64,000 nt of DNA, taken from Burhinus oedicnemus. Lineage: Eukaryota; Chordata; Aves; Charadriiformes; Burhinidae. Positions 1 to 12,500 of the stretch are shown here, piece after piece. Numbering within the stretch: the first letter of the stretch is position 1; every line of letters starts with the position of its first letter. Location of the stretch: contig VFFE01008410.1 of NCBI GenBank assembly GCA_008921705.1, forward strand, positions 819,957 to 883,956, given 5' to 3'. The translations under genes were made by a program, and so were the position numbers. The notes beneath the pieces were generated by a model, which was not told the origin of the DNA, did not search any database, and worked only from the letters and a program-made list of their open reading frames with translations.

Positions 1-3000
1 TTTGCCTGTTGTTCTTTTTCCCCTGAAGCCTACTTATTGAACTCACCTAATGCAAGACCAATAGCCAAGTCAACGTATTGTATTCATAAATCATTACAGA
101 GCAGCTCCACTTTCATCACAGCAGCTATGTGACCTCCTGCAGATCCAACTTTCAGAGCACACTGTCTTGAATGATGTATCAGGGAGTCAGTATGTCTTTC
201 CCACCGGAGACAGCTTTGGTACTCTGATAACCTATATATAATCTGTAGTTATATTTGTTAGTTTTATTTTGACAATGTTGATACAGAGGGTCTTCAATAG
301 TGCTAATGTGGTTCACCAACATGGGCTTAGCAATACAGAGTATTGTAAGAAATGTCCTCCCTTGGATCAGTAAGGCACAAACGCTCGCCCTTAGTATCAA
401 CAAAGTGAATAGTCCTCATGATGGTACAGTGCAAAGCTTTAATTGATTTTTCCTGTTCTGCAAATTTAACATGCTTTGTGCCCTTCCAGGGGACTGAGCC
501 CCATGTAACATAAGAGTCACAGTCCATACTTGGGTGGAAAAATTTTACAGAGCAATACCAGGGGCAGTCTCCTCTCTGAGCCAGTAAAGAAGAGGTTTCC
601 CAGCAACAGCAACATTGTGGAGGTACTATCGGATAAAGCATAAAATCACAGCCCTGAGCACTTGCTATCATCAAGCATCCCCTTAGCACTCAGCACAAGA
701 TTGAAGGTGTTAGTTCCATTTTCCCGGCCGCATTCCCCTGTGATATTTAAATCCCACCTGCAGCTTCACTTTCTCTTAGAGTTCCAGCTCTTGGTTTCCT
801 GCGTTCTGTTAAAAAACTGCCCGTTTCCAGCTGGGGCTAAGGAAAAGGGGAATTGTGCAGGAGATATTTATTCACCTGGACGAGTAAACAAAAGACACTT
901 TTTGAAGTTAAGGTATTATTTGCCTTAGAAATGGCAAATGGCTGTGATCAGCACCTCGATTAACTCCTATGCCTAATGCTGACTCTTCTTCAGGAACGCC
1001 CCTCTTTCTTCCTGCTTTACAGTACATAAAGAAAGGACAAGGGCTATGAGCATTTTAACGATTACCGGTTTTGAAAGGAAGCTTTTCATTTCAGAGTGTT
1101 TGCCGTGGCGCTGTGTAGCTGTGTGTCCGCTGCCCCATTTTCCTTGGTCTTTCTTAGCTCTGCGGTCTGCTCTGTGCCACGATTTAGCTATTTTCTGACA
1201 CCAGAGAGCTCAGTTTAGACTGGCAAGCCTCAGAAGCTAAGTGAAAGTGAATCTTGAGCAAAGGGTTAAACCGAGTCTCAGCTGTGGTGTGAATGACAGA
1301 GAAAATTTACCATCAAAACATGCATTAATATTCCTGCCATATATACTGTATTTTATCCATATTTTGGATGGTATAACAGATATTATATGAGCTTTGTCCA
1401 AAAGTCACCTCACTGTCTTATTAACATATAAGTCATATTTTAACACCTACAAAATTTTCAAGCATATTCATTTGTAGAAATAAAGTCATATTCTAAAGTC
1501 ATAAAGACAGGTCAAGGAACTGTCACTTAGTACAGATTTGTCCAGTATTTATCACAAACTGAAACATATTTCTGATTAGGCGTGGGTGTTCTGCTGTAGT
1601 AGAAGTGCTAAATAATAATGAATATACATTTTGCAAGTGCAAATACTTGTATGTGCAAATCTAGGTTTTTGCATGCTCTAATAAGGTGGTTTTCAAATTT
1701 CGCAGGCACATTTACGGATCTCTGAAAAATTTGACATTTTCAGCAGGAGAAGAACTCTATTACTGAGTTCTAAAATAGTTACCCTTCTTTTAAATGTTTA
1801 CACACTTTAAAAATACAGTCAAATGATTTCAGATGTATAAAGCTTCTTAAATTAATGGAGTGTAATAAAAAGTTAGTACATATAAAAGTTTATAAGATAC
1901 AAGCAGTCAATTGATTAAAAAGGCATAGCTAAATAATCTTGGAATTAGACTGTCATGTATTTGTTGTGCATCATCATGTTAAAAACTTTCAAAAGGATTA
2001 CACTGAAGCCAATTAAAAAAACTGAGAAATAGGAGAAATGGGTGGAACAAATAAGTCTTTTTTGGAAACTTAAAGTTTTCTTAATATTGCTCCAACAATG
2101 CATCCATAGAAAGAAATTAAGAAGTAATTGCTTTTTCTCTTGGAAAAAATCAACCCAACGGAAACATTTAATGTTTGCTCAAAATTTTCTTCAAAAATAT
2201 TGAATGTAGTTGTGATTCTTTAAGAAAAATGTATAGTTTTGTTACATAAACATGAGAAGTCAAAAAAATTCCATATATTGAAGAAGAAATTTTGCAGGGG
2301 AACTTTTGTTCTGATATACTAAGTTTTGTTTTATCTTATTTGTTCTGGCCGCTTTCTCTGTCCTTGACCAACATACATATCCCTGAGATATGTATATTAC
2401 TCTTTTAGTGCTTGCCAGAAGCAAAAAACCAAACAGACAGGGTTACTGATTTCTGAACATCTGATGATCATAAGGGACTGCGGAGAAGGGAACTTCCTTC
2501 CTTGACAGCTCTTGGTAGAATGAAGATGAGTGATGTAGCTATCCTACACCTTTTGGTCGAGACCCCACAGGTTTCATATCACTACTTTTTTAAGGCCAGG
2601 AATCAGCTTTCAGCACTGCAGACAAAAGTTAGGGTCAGGTCTCTACTGTTTGAACAGAAGCCCAATATAGACAAAATATAGTGGGAAAAGAGATGGTTAC
2701 TCGCTGGGAAAGCGAGAGGAAGGGCCATGTCAGCAGAAGTATACAAGACAGTGATCTAAAGTTGAGATCATGGAGTACAATACGTGACCTACATCTTATT
2801 GAGCACATGCTCACCTATGCTACTGTCTGCAGTGCCACTAGAATCCTAAATCTACCTGTGGTTTAGGGTCCTACTTAACATTTTGCATAGACCTAATAAC
2901 AATTTTATGGTTGCTTAGAGCAAATCTAATGGTCCCTGAAAACTTATTTAATGTGGGGAAGGGAAACACTTGCTTGAAAACAATATTTACCCAAAAGGCT

Positions 3001-4466
3001 AGAATGGCTCATTAGATACATTTGTATGTGGGCTTTTTCACTTTACAGTGCATTATTGAAAATAAATACAAAAATTTAACAGCTCCCCTGGAACCACTTA
3101 ATCCGTCATGTACTTTCTCTGTACAGTTCTGTGGTTTACTGTTGTGAAAGTATAAAAAAGCTCTGCAGTGCAAAATACAATTCTTATTAAGTACTGTTAC
3201 TGTTTCCAGTAAATCATTTCAATAAAATAACTCAGGCTTTTAGGAATGTGATTTTTTCAAACTGTTGTAAAATTACTACAATATATTTTACACTAACCAT
3301 TTGCCAGATTTGATTTTGCTCAAATTAGGCTAATGTTTGTGATATGGCAGAAATGTGGATAAGCAACAAAACAACATTCAGGATGGAAGCAGGGAGTTTA
3401 CAAACTCTACAAATTAAAATATTTTATATTTCTTAATAAAGAGATTCATAAAGAAACATATTCATTGATTAAAACTGTGCTAAGCTTTTACTCAGTGCTT
3501 CTGTGAGTATGCTCAGAGAGTAACTAGTGAACCAGGCTCTAAAGCCAATGGGTTGTTTACACTAAATATATACCCTGTCTTGTGAGATAGCTAAGAAAGC
3601 AGTGGGAAAAAAAAAAATCTTTTGCATTAATTATATTAATCACTGATAAATAATTAATTAGGGGATCATTTTTGATGTTAGATGTCCCGATAATTTTGCA
3701 GCTTGATTTTATCCTCGATGCAGAGCACCCATAAATCAAGTTTAGACACAGAAGTCATTCATTATTGTTATTAACAATACCAAAAATAACACAACAAGAG
3801 GGCACAAACTGAGCTATTATTCCTTTGGTGTTTGACAACAATTTAAATTTAAGAAAACAAATCTTGAAATACCCTTCTACTTATGATGAAACATATAGGA
3901 TACTCATAGAGAACAATGAAATAGTTAAAAAGATGTTGCTCATTGCTGAACACTTATGCTACATTTGATCGTGAAATTGTTAGCTTTTTGGATATTAGGT
4001 GCAAAAAAGTGCAAAGAATATTTAGTTAACTGTTACAGTACCACATTACAAAAAGTATTTTCTAGGCCACAAAGGCCACTGCTGATATAATTTATATCAA
4101 GATAAATGTATACACAAAATAGTTTTTCAGTCTCCACATACATATATATATATCTGTTTTTATATCAACCTTGCAAAATCATGACGAAAATGATCTAGGC
4201 CACAGAATCTCATGATGATAACAATGACGGGAGGAAAAAAAACCCACAGAGGAGAGTTTGTCCTCCGATTAAAAAAATTACTCACCCAGAGCAAATGAAG
4301 GAATGAAATTCTGCAAGGCTGCTCTGTATTTATGGTGATGAAAATACAATCTTGAGCAGGGAGGATCAGTGTTCAGCATTACCAACCCTCTCCGGGAAAA
4401 ACTATTTCTGTCTAGAGGCCATGAATAGCAACCTGGAACAGACACTCAAAGACTTGGGATGGAGCC
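1..4466. other. AT-rich intergenic DNA downstream of SYT10
   Basis: No supportable gene is seen here. The stretch is AT-rich with short reading frames on both strands and a small (AT)6 run at 4142-4153. One minus-strand frame at 327-689 has a faint chemokine-like pattern and is treated under findings, not as a gene. SYT10 transcription runs toward this region, so part of it could be distal 3' UTR, but no sequence feature supports that beyond the tract near 4.5 kb. Confidence 0.6.
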
Positions 4467-4492
4467 TTTTTTTTTTTTTTTTTTTTTTTTTT
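4467..4492 (-). repeat. 26-nt poly(T) run (poly(A) on minus strand)
   Basis: Twenty-six uninterrupted T on the plus strand, read as A26 on the minus strand. On the minus strand it is preceded by two overlapping AATAAA hexamers (4528-4519) with 26 bases between them and the A-run. That spacing matches the end of a polyadenylated transcript copied back into DNA. It could equally be a chance A-tract next to a genuine SYT10 polyadenylation signal. Confidence 0.8.
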
Positions 4493-6456
4493 GTAATTTG
4501 TAAAGAATGCCTGAAAGATTTATTTATTTGTTTGCTTACTTGCTGTGTTTGTAGGCACAGAAGGCAAGGTATAAAACCTGCCTCCTTTTTTGCCTTAGAA
4601 ACACCTGTAAAGTTAAGACCAGCCTTCTGAACTTTTCTGGAGCAGTTAAGACTCTCCAAGGCATATTTGACTTAGAGATTAGTTAGCAGAATGGAGGGAC
4701 TGGAACTTCATAAATGTATTCTGTGTCAACCAACCCAAACCAAGCAAGCCAAAATGGTTCTTCAGAAGTCTGTCTAAACTGCCTTTTCCCTTCATAACTA
4801 GATTAATTTTCACAAATTCTTCCATCATCATAAACCAATCTTCCATTGGCATTTTTCTCGTGTATGACACTTTTTTCTGTAAAAATGCTGTTTTGGAAAA
4901 TACTATCTTCTCAGTTTTCCTTATACATTACAAAGATACAAAAAGAGCCACCACCTCAACTTTTTTCTATTTGCAGTTCAGCTTTTAAAATCTCAGTCCC
5001 CGTCATGCAGTCTTCACTAGGCTCTTCGCAGAAAGAAGAAAAAGCCAGAGAAATGAAAAAAAGAAAAAAACTATCCAATCGAGGTAAACTGCAGTGTTAA
5101 AAAGAGCTAAATAATGTGTAGTGCTCTTCAGCCAATACTTTTTTGCATTTGCTGTCACTGTGTATTCAAATAAATGAGTTTACTAGTTTATAAAATTGTA
5201 ACATTTCAATTTCTCTCTCCATATATTGACACACAACATATCTCAAATTCATATTCAGCGTATAACTCTAGAGGCATCGAGCCAGGGACCAGAAACTATT
5301 CCACAAGCTATGCACTTAGTCAAAATAACTTCAAAGAAATCTAATACTGTCACATTAAATCAAGAATCAGAAAAATGTTGTGTGTAACTGCAGTTTTTGG
5401 TCAATTTTTTTAACAGCTATAACACATTAAATCAATTCCTTTACATCAGAGCATTCTCTTATCTACAGTTTGACATGCGTAAAGACCAAATAAGGACTGC
5501 ATGATGCCAGCAGCAAAAGGGCTGCTTCGAAGGGGCTGGATGCACCTCATCAGGAGACACCTACATCTCTCTGGAGCTGCATCAACTTCCATACAACTCA
5601 TTGCAGACACATTAGATTTCCTCAATGATACCCGTACACGCGCTGTTCAGTGCCATGCAGAGACATCCGAGCTAGCTCTTCATCAGCCAGTGGGCAGCTG
5701 AAGTAAAACAGCCGCTGAGTACAGCCACCTGCCTGGGTGCATGGGCCTGGTTGTTTTGCTGCACAGGCTAACGAGTTCCTGTAGGGGCAGCCGGCATCTT
5801 GATTGCTGGAAGATTATAACTGCATAGATCCAGTTGTGAGACCTGTTCCATAAAGGCTGAACTAAAACCCAGTGAAGCCAGTAGGGTCCTTCTCATCGGC
5901 TTCAGTGGGCTTTTGATCGGCCCTTCCTCCCTGCCCAAGGAATGAACTGATTTTCCAAACACTCAAAACATGACAACAGTTGTTTTTTCATGCAACATTC
6001 AGTTGAAGTGTTATCTTAAGAAGTCATATGGGTTTTAGTGCAATTTAGAAGAAATTTACTACATGAGCTATATTTGCTCTCCCTCAAAAGAATTAGGCGT
6101 TACAAGTTGCAGCGGTTTTGAATTGCTTAAGGGATTTTTTTTTTTTTTCTGATTTCTTTGTCTATGGAAAGATATAGGTCACAGCAAAACACTGCTTGGA
6201 TATGACACTGGACATATGCCAGTGAGAAAACAGGTGAATGAATTTGTATGAGGAAGGGTTATATTTGGCTCAAGTCAACTTCATTCATACGTTAAGAAAT
6301 TATTATAAACTGTAATATAAGACTTGGAATAGGAAAAATGTATTTTAATAAAAAAATATGGATACAGTTCATCTGTGGAAGCAAACCTTCTGTTTATGTA
6401 GATGTGAGCTACAAGGGAGCTTTGGACACTGAACACGATGAATCCACTCTTGTTCC
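4493..6456 (-). other. SYT10: Probable SYT10 3' untranslated region
   Basis: This is the stretch immediately 3' of the SYT10 stop codon on the minus strand, with no further coding similarity. Two candidate polyadenylation signals are visible. A variant ATTAAA lies at 6349-6344, about 110 bases after the stop. A canonical tandem AATAAA lies at 4528-4519, about 1.9 kb after it. I saw no canonical AATAAA between them by eye. The true 3' end cannot be chosen without transcript data, so the left boundary is arbitrary. Confidence 0.4.
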
Positions 6457-6528
6457 CTAGGGCGTAAGCGGTGGTTTTGGTGACGAACAAGATCCCTGGC
6501 TATCAAAACTGGTTGCTCGGCCAGGTAA
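6457..6528 (-). CDS. SYT10: SYT10 exon 7: C-terminal tail and stop
   Basis: 72 bases: 23 codons plus TAG at 6459-6457. The acceptor is ttcttgcag before 6528. It encodes [14 protein letters not shown] followed by a Ser/Pro-rich end (SSPKPPLTP), closely matching the recalled tail of mammalian SYT10. The exon is too short to stand out as a reading frame and was found by extending in phase from exon 6, which ends exactly on a codon. The phase match, acceptor and tail sequence together make it secure. Confidence 0.93.
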   Translation of the reverse strand, partial: LPGRATSFDSQGSCSSPKPPLTP

Positions 6529-9500
6529 CTGCAAGAAAAGTATTAGTTTTACAAATGTCATCATATCTGGCTGTGCATTACACTCATTTCAGAGGACGAG
6601 ACAATCCCTCAAAAAAGAACCCAAATCACATCTAGACCCTTTCTGGATCAAAGTCTCCAGCAGAACTAATAACAGAAAGAAAATTCCTGAAGTGACCTCC
6701 TAAAAATGCCTCTGACTCGTTTCACAGGATTGGGTTTATTTCACCAGCCACTCAGGGGTGGTACCTCTGTCTCCAAACTTGCATAATCCAGAGAGAGCCA
6801 CGAACCTCTAAAAAGAGGCTTCTCTGCTGCATTGCCTCAGCTTCCTTGCCCTCACACTCCTCTTTGGGTGTTTTACTGAAGCCTTGCTGCTGGGCTTTTT
6901 CTACCTGTCACTGGACGGGCTGTGCAGCCATGTGCTACGCAGCGGGGAAACCAAATGGCCCGTGATGCCTCAGACAGCAACTCATTTTTCTGCAGAGATC
7001 GCTTTTGGGAAGGACTAAACGGCATGTCCTCTGTGTCCCAAAACACGGCCTGCTGCTTCTTGAGGCTTCAATATGAATCTTTCCGAATCCAAAGCTGTGA
7101 GCATTTTGCATACAGAAAGCCAGTAAGATGTGGCCACAGCAGGCTGAAGAGGGAGTCCAGGCCCAAGGACCTGTAGGTATAATCACCCGTGCATTTGAAT
7201 AAGCTTCCAGTAAGTGTCTGTTTGAGTAACTCTGGAGGTAGCTGCTGGTGTGTTGCCTCAATTTAGCCTAATTAGCAGGCCAGTTTCAGATTAATGTTTT
7301 AGTAACATAACTGTTCATGCTACAGATTTTTGAATAGGAAATGATTACTTTTGAAATACTTGCAAATAATCTCTTCTAAGTGGATGTAAACTCCTTATCA
7401 TAATCTCTGGAAATTTTAGATGTCTTAATTTACTCTTACAATGCCATCAGCACATCATGGAAACTTTTGAAATGGCACACTTAAGTAATCAATAAACTCA
7501 TACAACTAGATTTACATTGTGCTAAGGATCTTATAGCTGGTCCATAGATGCTGCACTGATTTGCATGATTCTCAGAAGCACATAAGTGTGTGAGAGACAA
7601 AAACATTCAATATACTGAGAGGAAGAAATTTTCGCTACTTCTTACCTCTACTAGTGGATGCCAGTGAGTTATCGGTTTACGTGGGTAAGCCAACATTTCA
7701 TTCCAATGATCTCTTCCAAGCCCTTCAGCATCAATTCCTGTCCGACATACCCCAATGACCTCATTGTGCCCTACTCTGAGAATTGCAGAGAGGCAGAATT
7801 TTTTTACTAAAAACAGGTTTAATAACATCTATTGTATAATTCTGTTTACTGGTTTAGTGCAGCACAGAATACATGTCCAAAGTTTTCACATTATTAATCA
7901 CAGTTATTAGTTTTAGTGGTAGTATAGTAATATTAAGTTCTGTAATGGTAGCATCAAAAACCTCCAGCCACTACTGGAGCGCTTCTAGCAGCTAGGAAAA
8001 TAGCAATGAAGACTTAACTCCCGTCATTAAAAAGTTATAACCCAAAAGACACAAGGACAGAAAAAAGATCATAATATACCAAATGACCTAGAAGGAAAGC
8101 ATGCTTCAATTTTGTGGGAGAGGAAGTTGAAGCAAAATGGCAGTGAATACATTTCCTGCTGCGAATCCTTCACACATCATTTCACACTCTGTTTCCCAGC
8201 TCTAACTGTTGTGGTCATTGGAACTTCAGTCAAAAATGTGAAAGGCAAGAGGCATAGCTGCAATAGGCTATACCTTTAATACTTCCTACTCCTGGCAGTG
8301 CCATAGACTTGTTGAGGGACTCCAGAAAGTAATTTTCTGTCCCTTGCCTATATGTACCTTAGAATAATGTTTCCTAACTTCCTCTTAGCAAATGGTTTGA
8401 ACGGAACAGCTGAAGAGGACTGAAAGTGTGCGAGTTGCTGTGCTCTCCTCCCTCTAACAGCACTGCTGTGCCCCTTTCACATCTGAGTGAGAAAGTCTTC
8501 CTGACAGAAGTTGAAGGACGATCAAAAATCTGATTGTAAGGAAAAACAATCTGAAGGTTTGTGTTACTAAATTGGACTTCCACTGTTTATTCGCCCTGCA
8601 ATCTCAAGAGCTCATTACTAATAGCACTTGAATGAAGCAGACTTGGCTCGGGCGTGGTTCTGTCAGTCACTGTCTAGTGTAACCTGCAGTCCCTGAGCCA
8701 CTCTAAGCAGGAGTCTCTTCCTGGTAGTTCTCAACGAGGACATAGATAATTGAGGCTCACGTGTTAACAGTGAGGGCTGAACCCAAAGGTTACAAAGCTT
8801 CTTTATTGAGTCAACCAAAGAATTAATTATGACTTAATTTAATGAGGTAATTAGCATCTAATTCTTTTTTAGTCATCCAAATTTTCTTTGATTTCAAATA
8901 CCTGTCATTTAAATAGAATTTAGAGTCATGAGGGCCTTTTTTAAACTGGGAGACATACCTGATTTACAAAGCTTTTACACAGTCCAGCCACCAGATGGGG
9001 ACAGACTGTACGCCAAGGCTAGTGAGTGGCCCGTAAGAAGATTGAGCAATGTTTATTCCTCATCACAGTTATTTATGACACAGATAAAATGGCCTGAGCT
9101 CTAAAAGGTATGGAAGCTTTAAACCTCTTCAGGAAAAGACCCAAAGGCTTTACCTTTTGTGACACTGAACCTACTTGAACATTCAAGGAGGTAGAAAGCA
9201 GTCACTTGCAATGATCAGGTAACTTTTCACTGAAAATTAATGGTCAGAAAGTGAACTGTGCTTACCGATCGTAATCCATCACTGCAATGGAGAGGCTGAC
9301 CTGGTCCACATTCTCTGGAGGGATATCAAAGATGATGGCCTCGTTATAAACAGGATTGAGGGTGTTCTTCTTCGTGGTCGTTTTCCGCTTTTTCAGTCTT
9401 CGACCCTCACACATCAGTGACACCTTGACATATGGATCTGAGTAACAGATAATCAGTTGTGTGCATTTGCACTCAGAGTCATTCAAATGCGTAGTGCAAG

Positions 9501-12500
9501 AGCAATATTTTTTGTAGGAATATCATATGGATAAGACAAAAAATTACAAAGATTTTAGTGATCCTGGGAAACATTGCTTTCAATATGCTGTCAATGCAAA
9601 GGAAAGGTATAGGCATTCTGAGCAGACATACTGACTGACAGAACGAAGATAGCCAGTAGATCTGAACAGGGCCTATACACATTCTCCTGCTGCTTCCGTT
9701 TCACAACCATGTTAAACACACAAAAAATAAGGAGCTCTTATTTGTCCCCTTCCTGAATAGCCTCTGCCTTTTTATTTAAATAAGAAGTAGATTCACCTGA
9801 TGCGCCAGTTATATCCATTGCTTTGAGATTCCTACATTTGATGACTGTTAATGTCATTCTCCCAGCAGTAGGCAAATAACAAAGGGAAAACATGATCTCA
9901 CCCAAATCTATGCTTTCCTGAAAAAGAAAAGCAATGATTAGAAATCTGACCATACTGCCAACAATTCAGTTCAGATCACGCAAAAATTTAGAATTTCTTT
10001 TTTAACATGAGAGACTTCTTTTGCAGCCTCAGATGCTTTTAAAGAGGTCACAAACAATTTTCAGAAATTATTTCTTGAAGTACAGAAAAAAGTACCAACA
10101 GAATAATATTTTAGTGACAGGATCTAGAATTACTAAACTGAGAAATTAAAACAAAAGCAGAGCAAAAACTTTCTGGATTCCTGATACCTTTGTGTTGAAT
10201 TCACACAAATGAAAAGGTGCTGAATGTAGAATGGCAAGTTCTTGAAAAGACTCAGATTGCATCCTCCCCAGTAGAAAGAAATCTGGTGGGATATTTCGAT
10301 CACGCACATTTACATGTCTTTTAGCCACTGGAATTTATGTAGATTTATTTCTACACACATGTATGCATATGAAAAGTTTATCCTAAGTGCTTTGAAAAGA
10401 TGAATATGCTTGTAAAAGTTGCTAGCTTTATTGCTCTGTACTGTTCTAGAAGAAAAGCAAAGTAAAGGAGTATCACCTACAGCTTTCCTGGCTCAACAGA
10501 AACTTTTTGGAGGATAATATACTTAGAAAGATGGATAAGGTCCATATGGATCTTGATAATCCTCACAAGTGATAGTTTCTATGTTGAGACAATGTGCTGT
10601 GAATTCATGCAATATGATGTTGCTATTCAGATGCTACAACACTTGAAAAATGTAATCTAAGGAAGAGAGGTTCCATCAGTTCTTATTTTTTCTTTTCTTA
10701 CAGTTATATAATTAACCTAATACTACAGAAGTTCAGTTGTTGAGATGTTAGTTATGTTCTAAATTGTTCCTGTTCTTCGAAGATTTTAAATACACTCCCA
10801 AAAAAGCCCAAAGAAAGTTGCATATTAAGAACCACTTAGGATTTTTAAATATGAGCTTGTAAGGAGCATGTAAGGAAGTCACTTCTGTAAGGCAGCCACT
10901 CTCAAGCATGCTCATGTGATCTCAAAGGACTTTTTTTTGACTACTACTAAAAAGCTTATTTTTAATATCTTAGCTTCAATATTTTATCTATCAAACCTAC
11001 AGCTACCCCGAGAGCACAGATTTGTTTTGAGAATTGCTGGATTTATGGTACACCTGTTCTAGCATCAGAAGGCAAGCATGATATATTTTAAAATGATAAA
11101 TACTAAAATAATGATTCCTGTGTAGATTACAAATACTTCGCTTATAGTTATGAGACAGACTAGGGCTTCTTGTTCACATTTTTCAGCTGCTTATATGAAC
11201 AGTTTTATTGACTTCCTTCAGGTTAATACTCTGTCTAAATTGAAACAGGTACTTCGGATCTTTCTTGAGTAAAGATGTACTTAATCACATGCTTCAGGGT
11301 TTTTGGTTTTGTTGCTCTGCATTGCAGACTTTAGATTGAAGAATGCAGTTTTAGAATAACTTTAAATTCTCTGTTGCACTGTTAAAATATTGACTTTTGT
11401 GTAGGCTGCTCAAATCACATACTCAGTCATTTTGCTGGGATTCTGTTCTGAGAATTAACAGATTGATAAGCATGTGAACATACACTGTGGGTAAATTTTA
11501 TCCTTGTCAGGATTTCAGATTTCTCAGGATTTCAAAATGATTTAACTCATTCAGTCCACATAGGATAAATACAGCTATTTGACATCTTAAGCTAACCCCT
11601 TACTTTGTCACACAGCATGCAGAATTTTGTACCACAGAGTACATTAACAAACTCACTTTTCTATTTAAGAAGATATAAATAAAACTTGAACAAATGAAGT
11701 GTAATTCTTTTCACTCATTTTTTACAGTGGCAAGTGCTCTCTGTTATATTTTACATTTTTTTGTCATACCCAAAATCTGTTCTAAGCACAGCTTCTGTTA
11801 CTAGCGTTACTTTCTGAATTCAGAGTCTGATTGTTGTTCCTCATGTCCATACGTCAAAGAGATCTCACTCTTGTTTGAAACGGAAATATAGTTCCCCCGC
11901 ATCCAGTGCTTCAAAGTTTAAGGTCTATGTTAAGAGAGGTGATGAAGATGTGTTGGATCATAAAACACAGTGGGCAGCTCATAGAAAGGACTAATTCTTC
12001 CTTCTTCAGAGGGATGACTTGTGTATGTGAACAGAGAAAAAATCATTTTTGCAAGATGGGAGTATGAACTTGAGTATTCTATTATTTCTTTTTGAAGGGA
12101 AATTGGATAGACACTCAAAGGTTTGGGTGAGCTCAAATAATAAACAAGAATACAGACAGGACTATTTACCATGACTAGAATACTTTAAAAGAAGCATTGC
12201 TCAAAATACTTGCAAAACTCCATAGGGTGGTTACTCTACCATATTTTTTTGAAGAGCAGGGAAAAGCATCGGTGTTTAACAAAATGGCAACCATTTGAGG
12301 CTTACGCTCAGTCCTTTTTTCCTTTCTGAACACTGTGTACTGAAGTTATATCGAAAAAGAGCTTGGAAAATCCCCTGCAATCAAACCCAGTGTTTTTGAC
12401 CATGCAATGAATAAGCAAGATACCTTAATGCAAAAAGAAATGCTTGGACAATAAATGAGGGGAATCTTTTCACTCCGCATGGCAAACTGTCCAAAAGGCA

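Noticed and set aside
9738..9796. Extension of SYT10 exon 4 past residue 348
   Set aside because: The frame stays open for about 20 codons, but the residues do not match synaptotagmin, whereas a gtgaat donor at 9796 joins in phase to exon 5.
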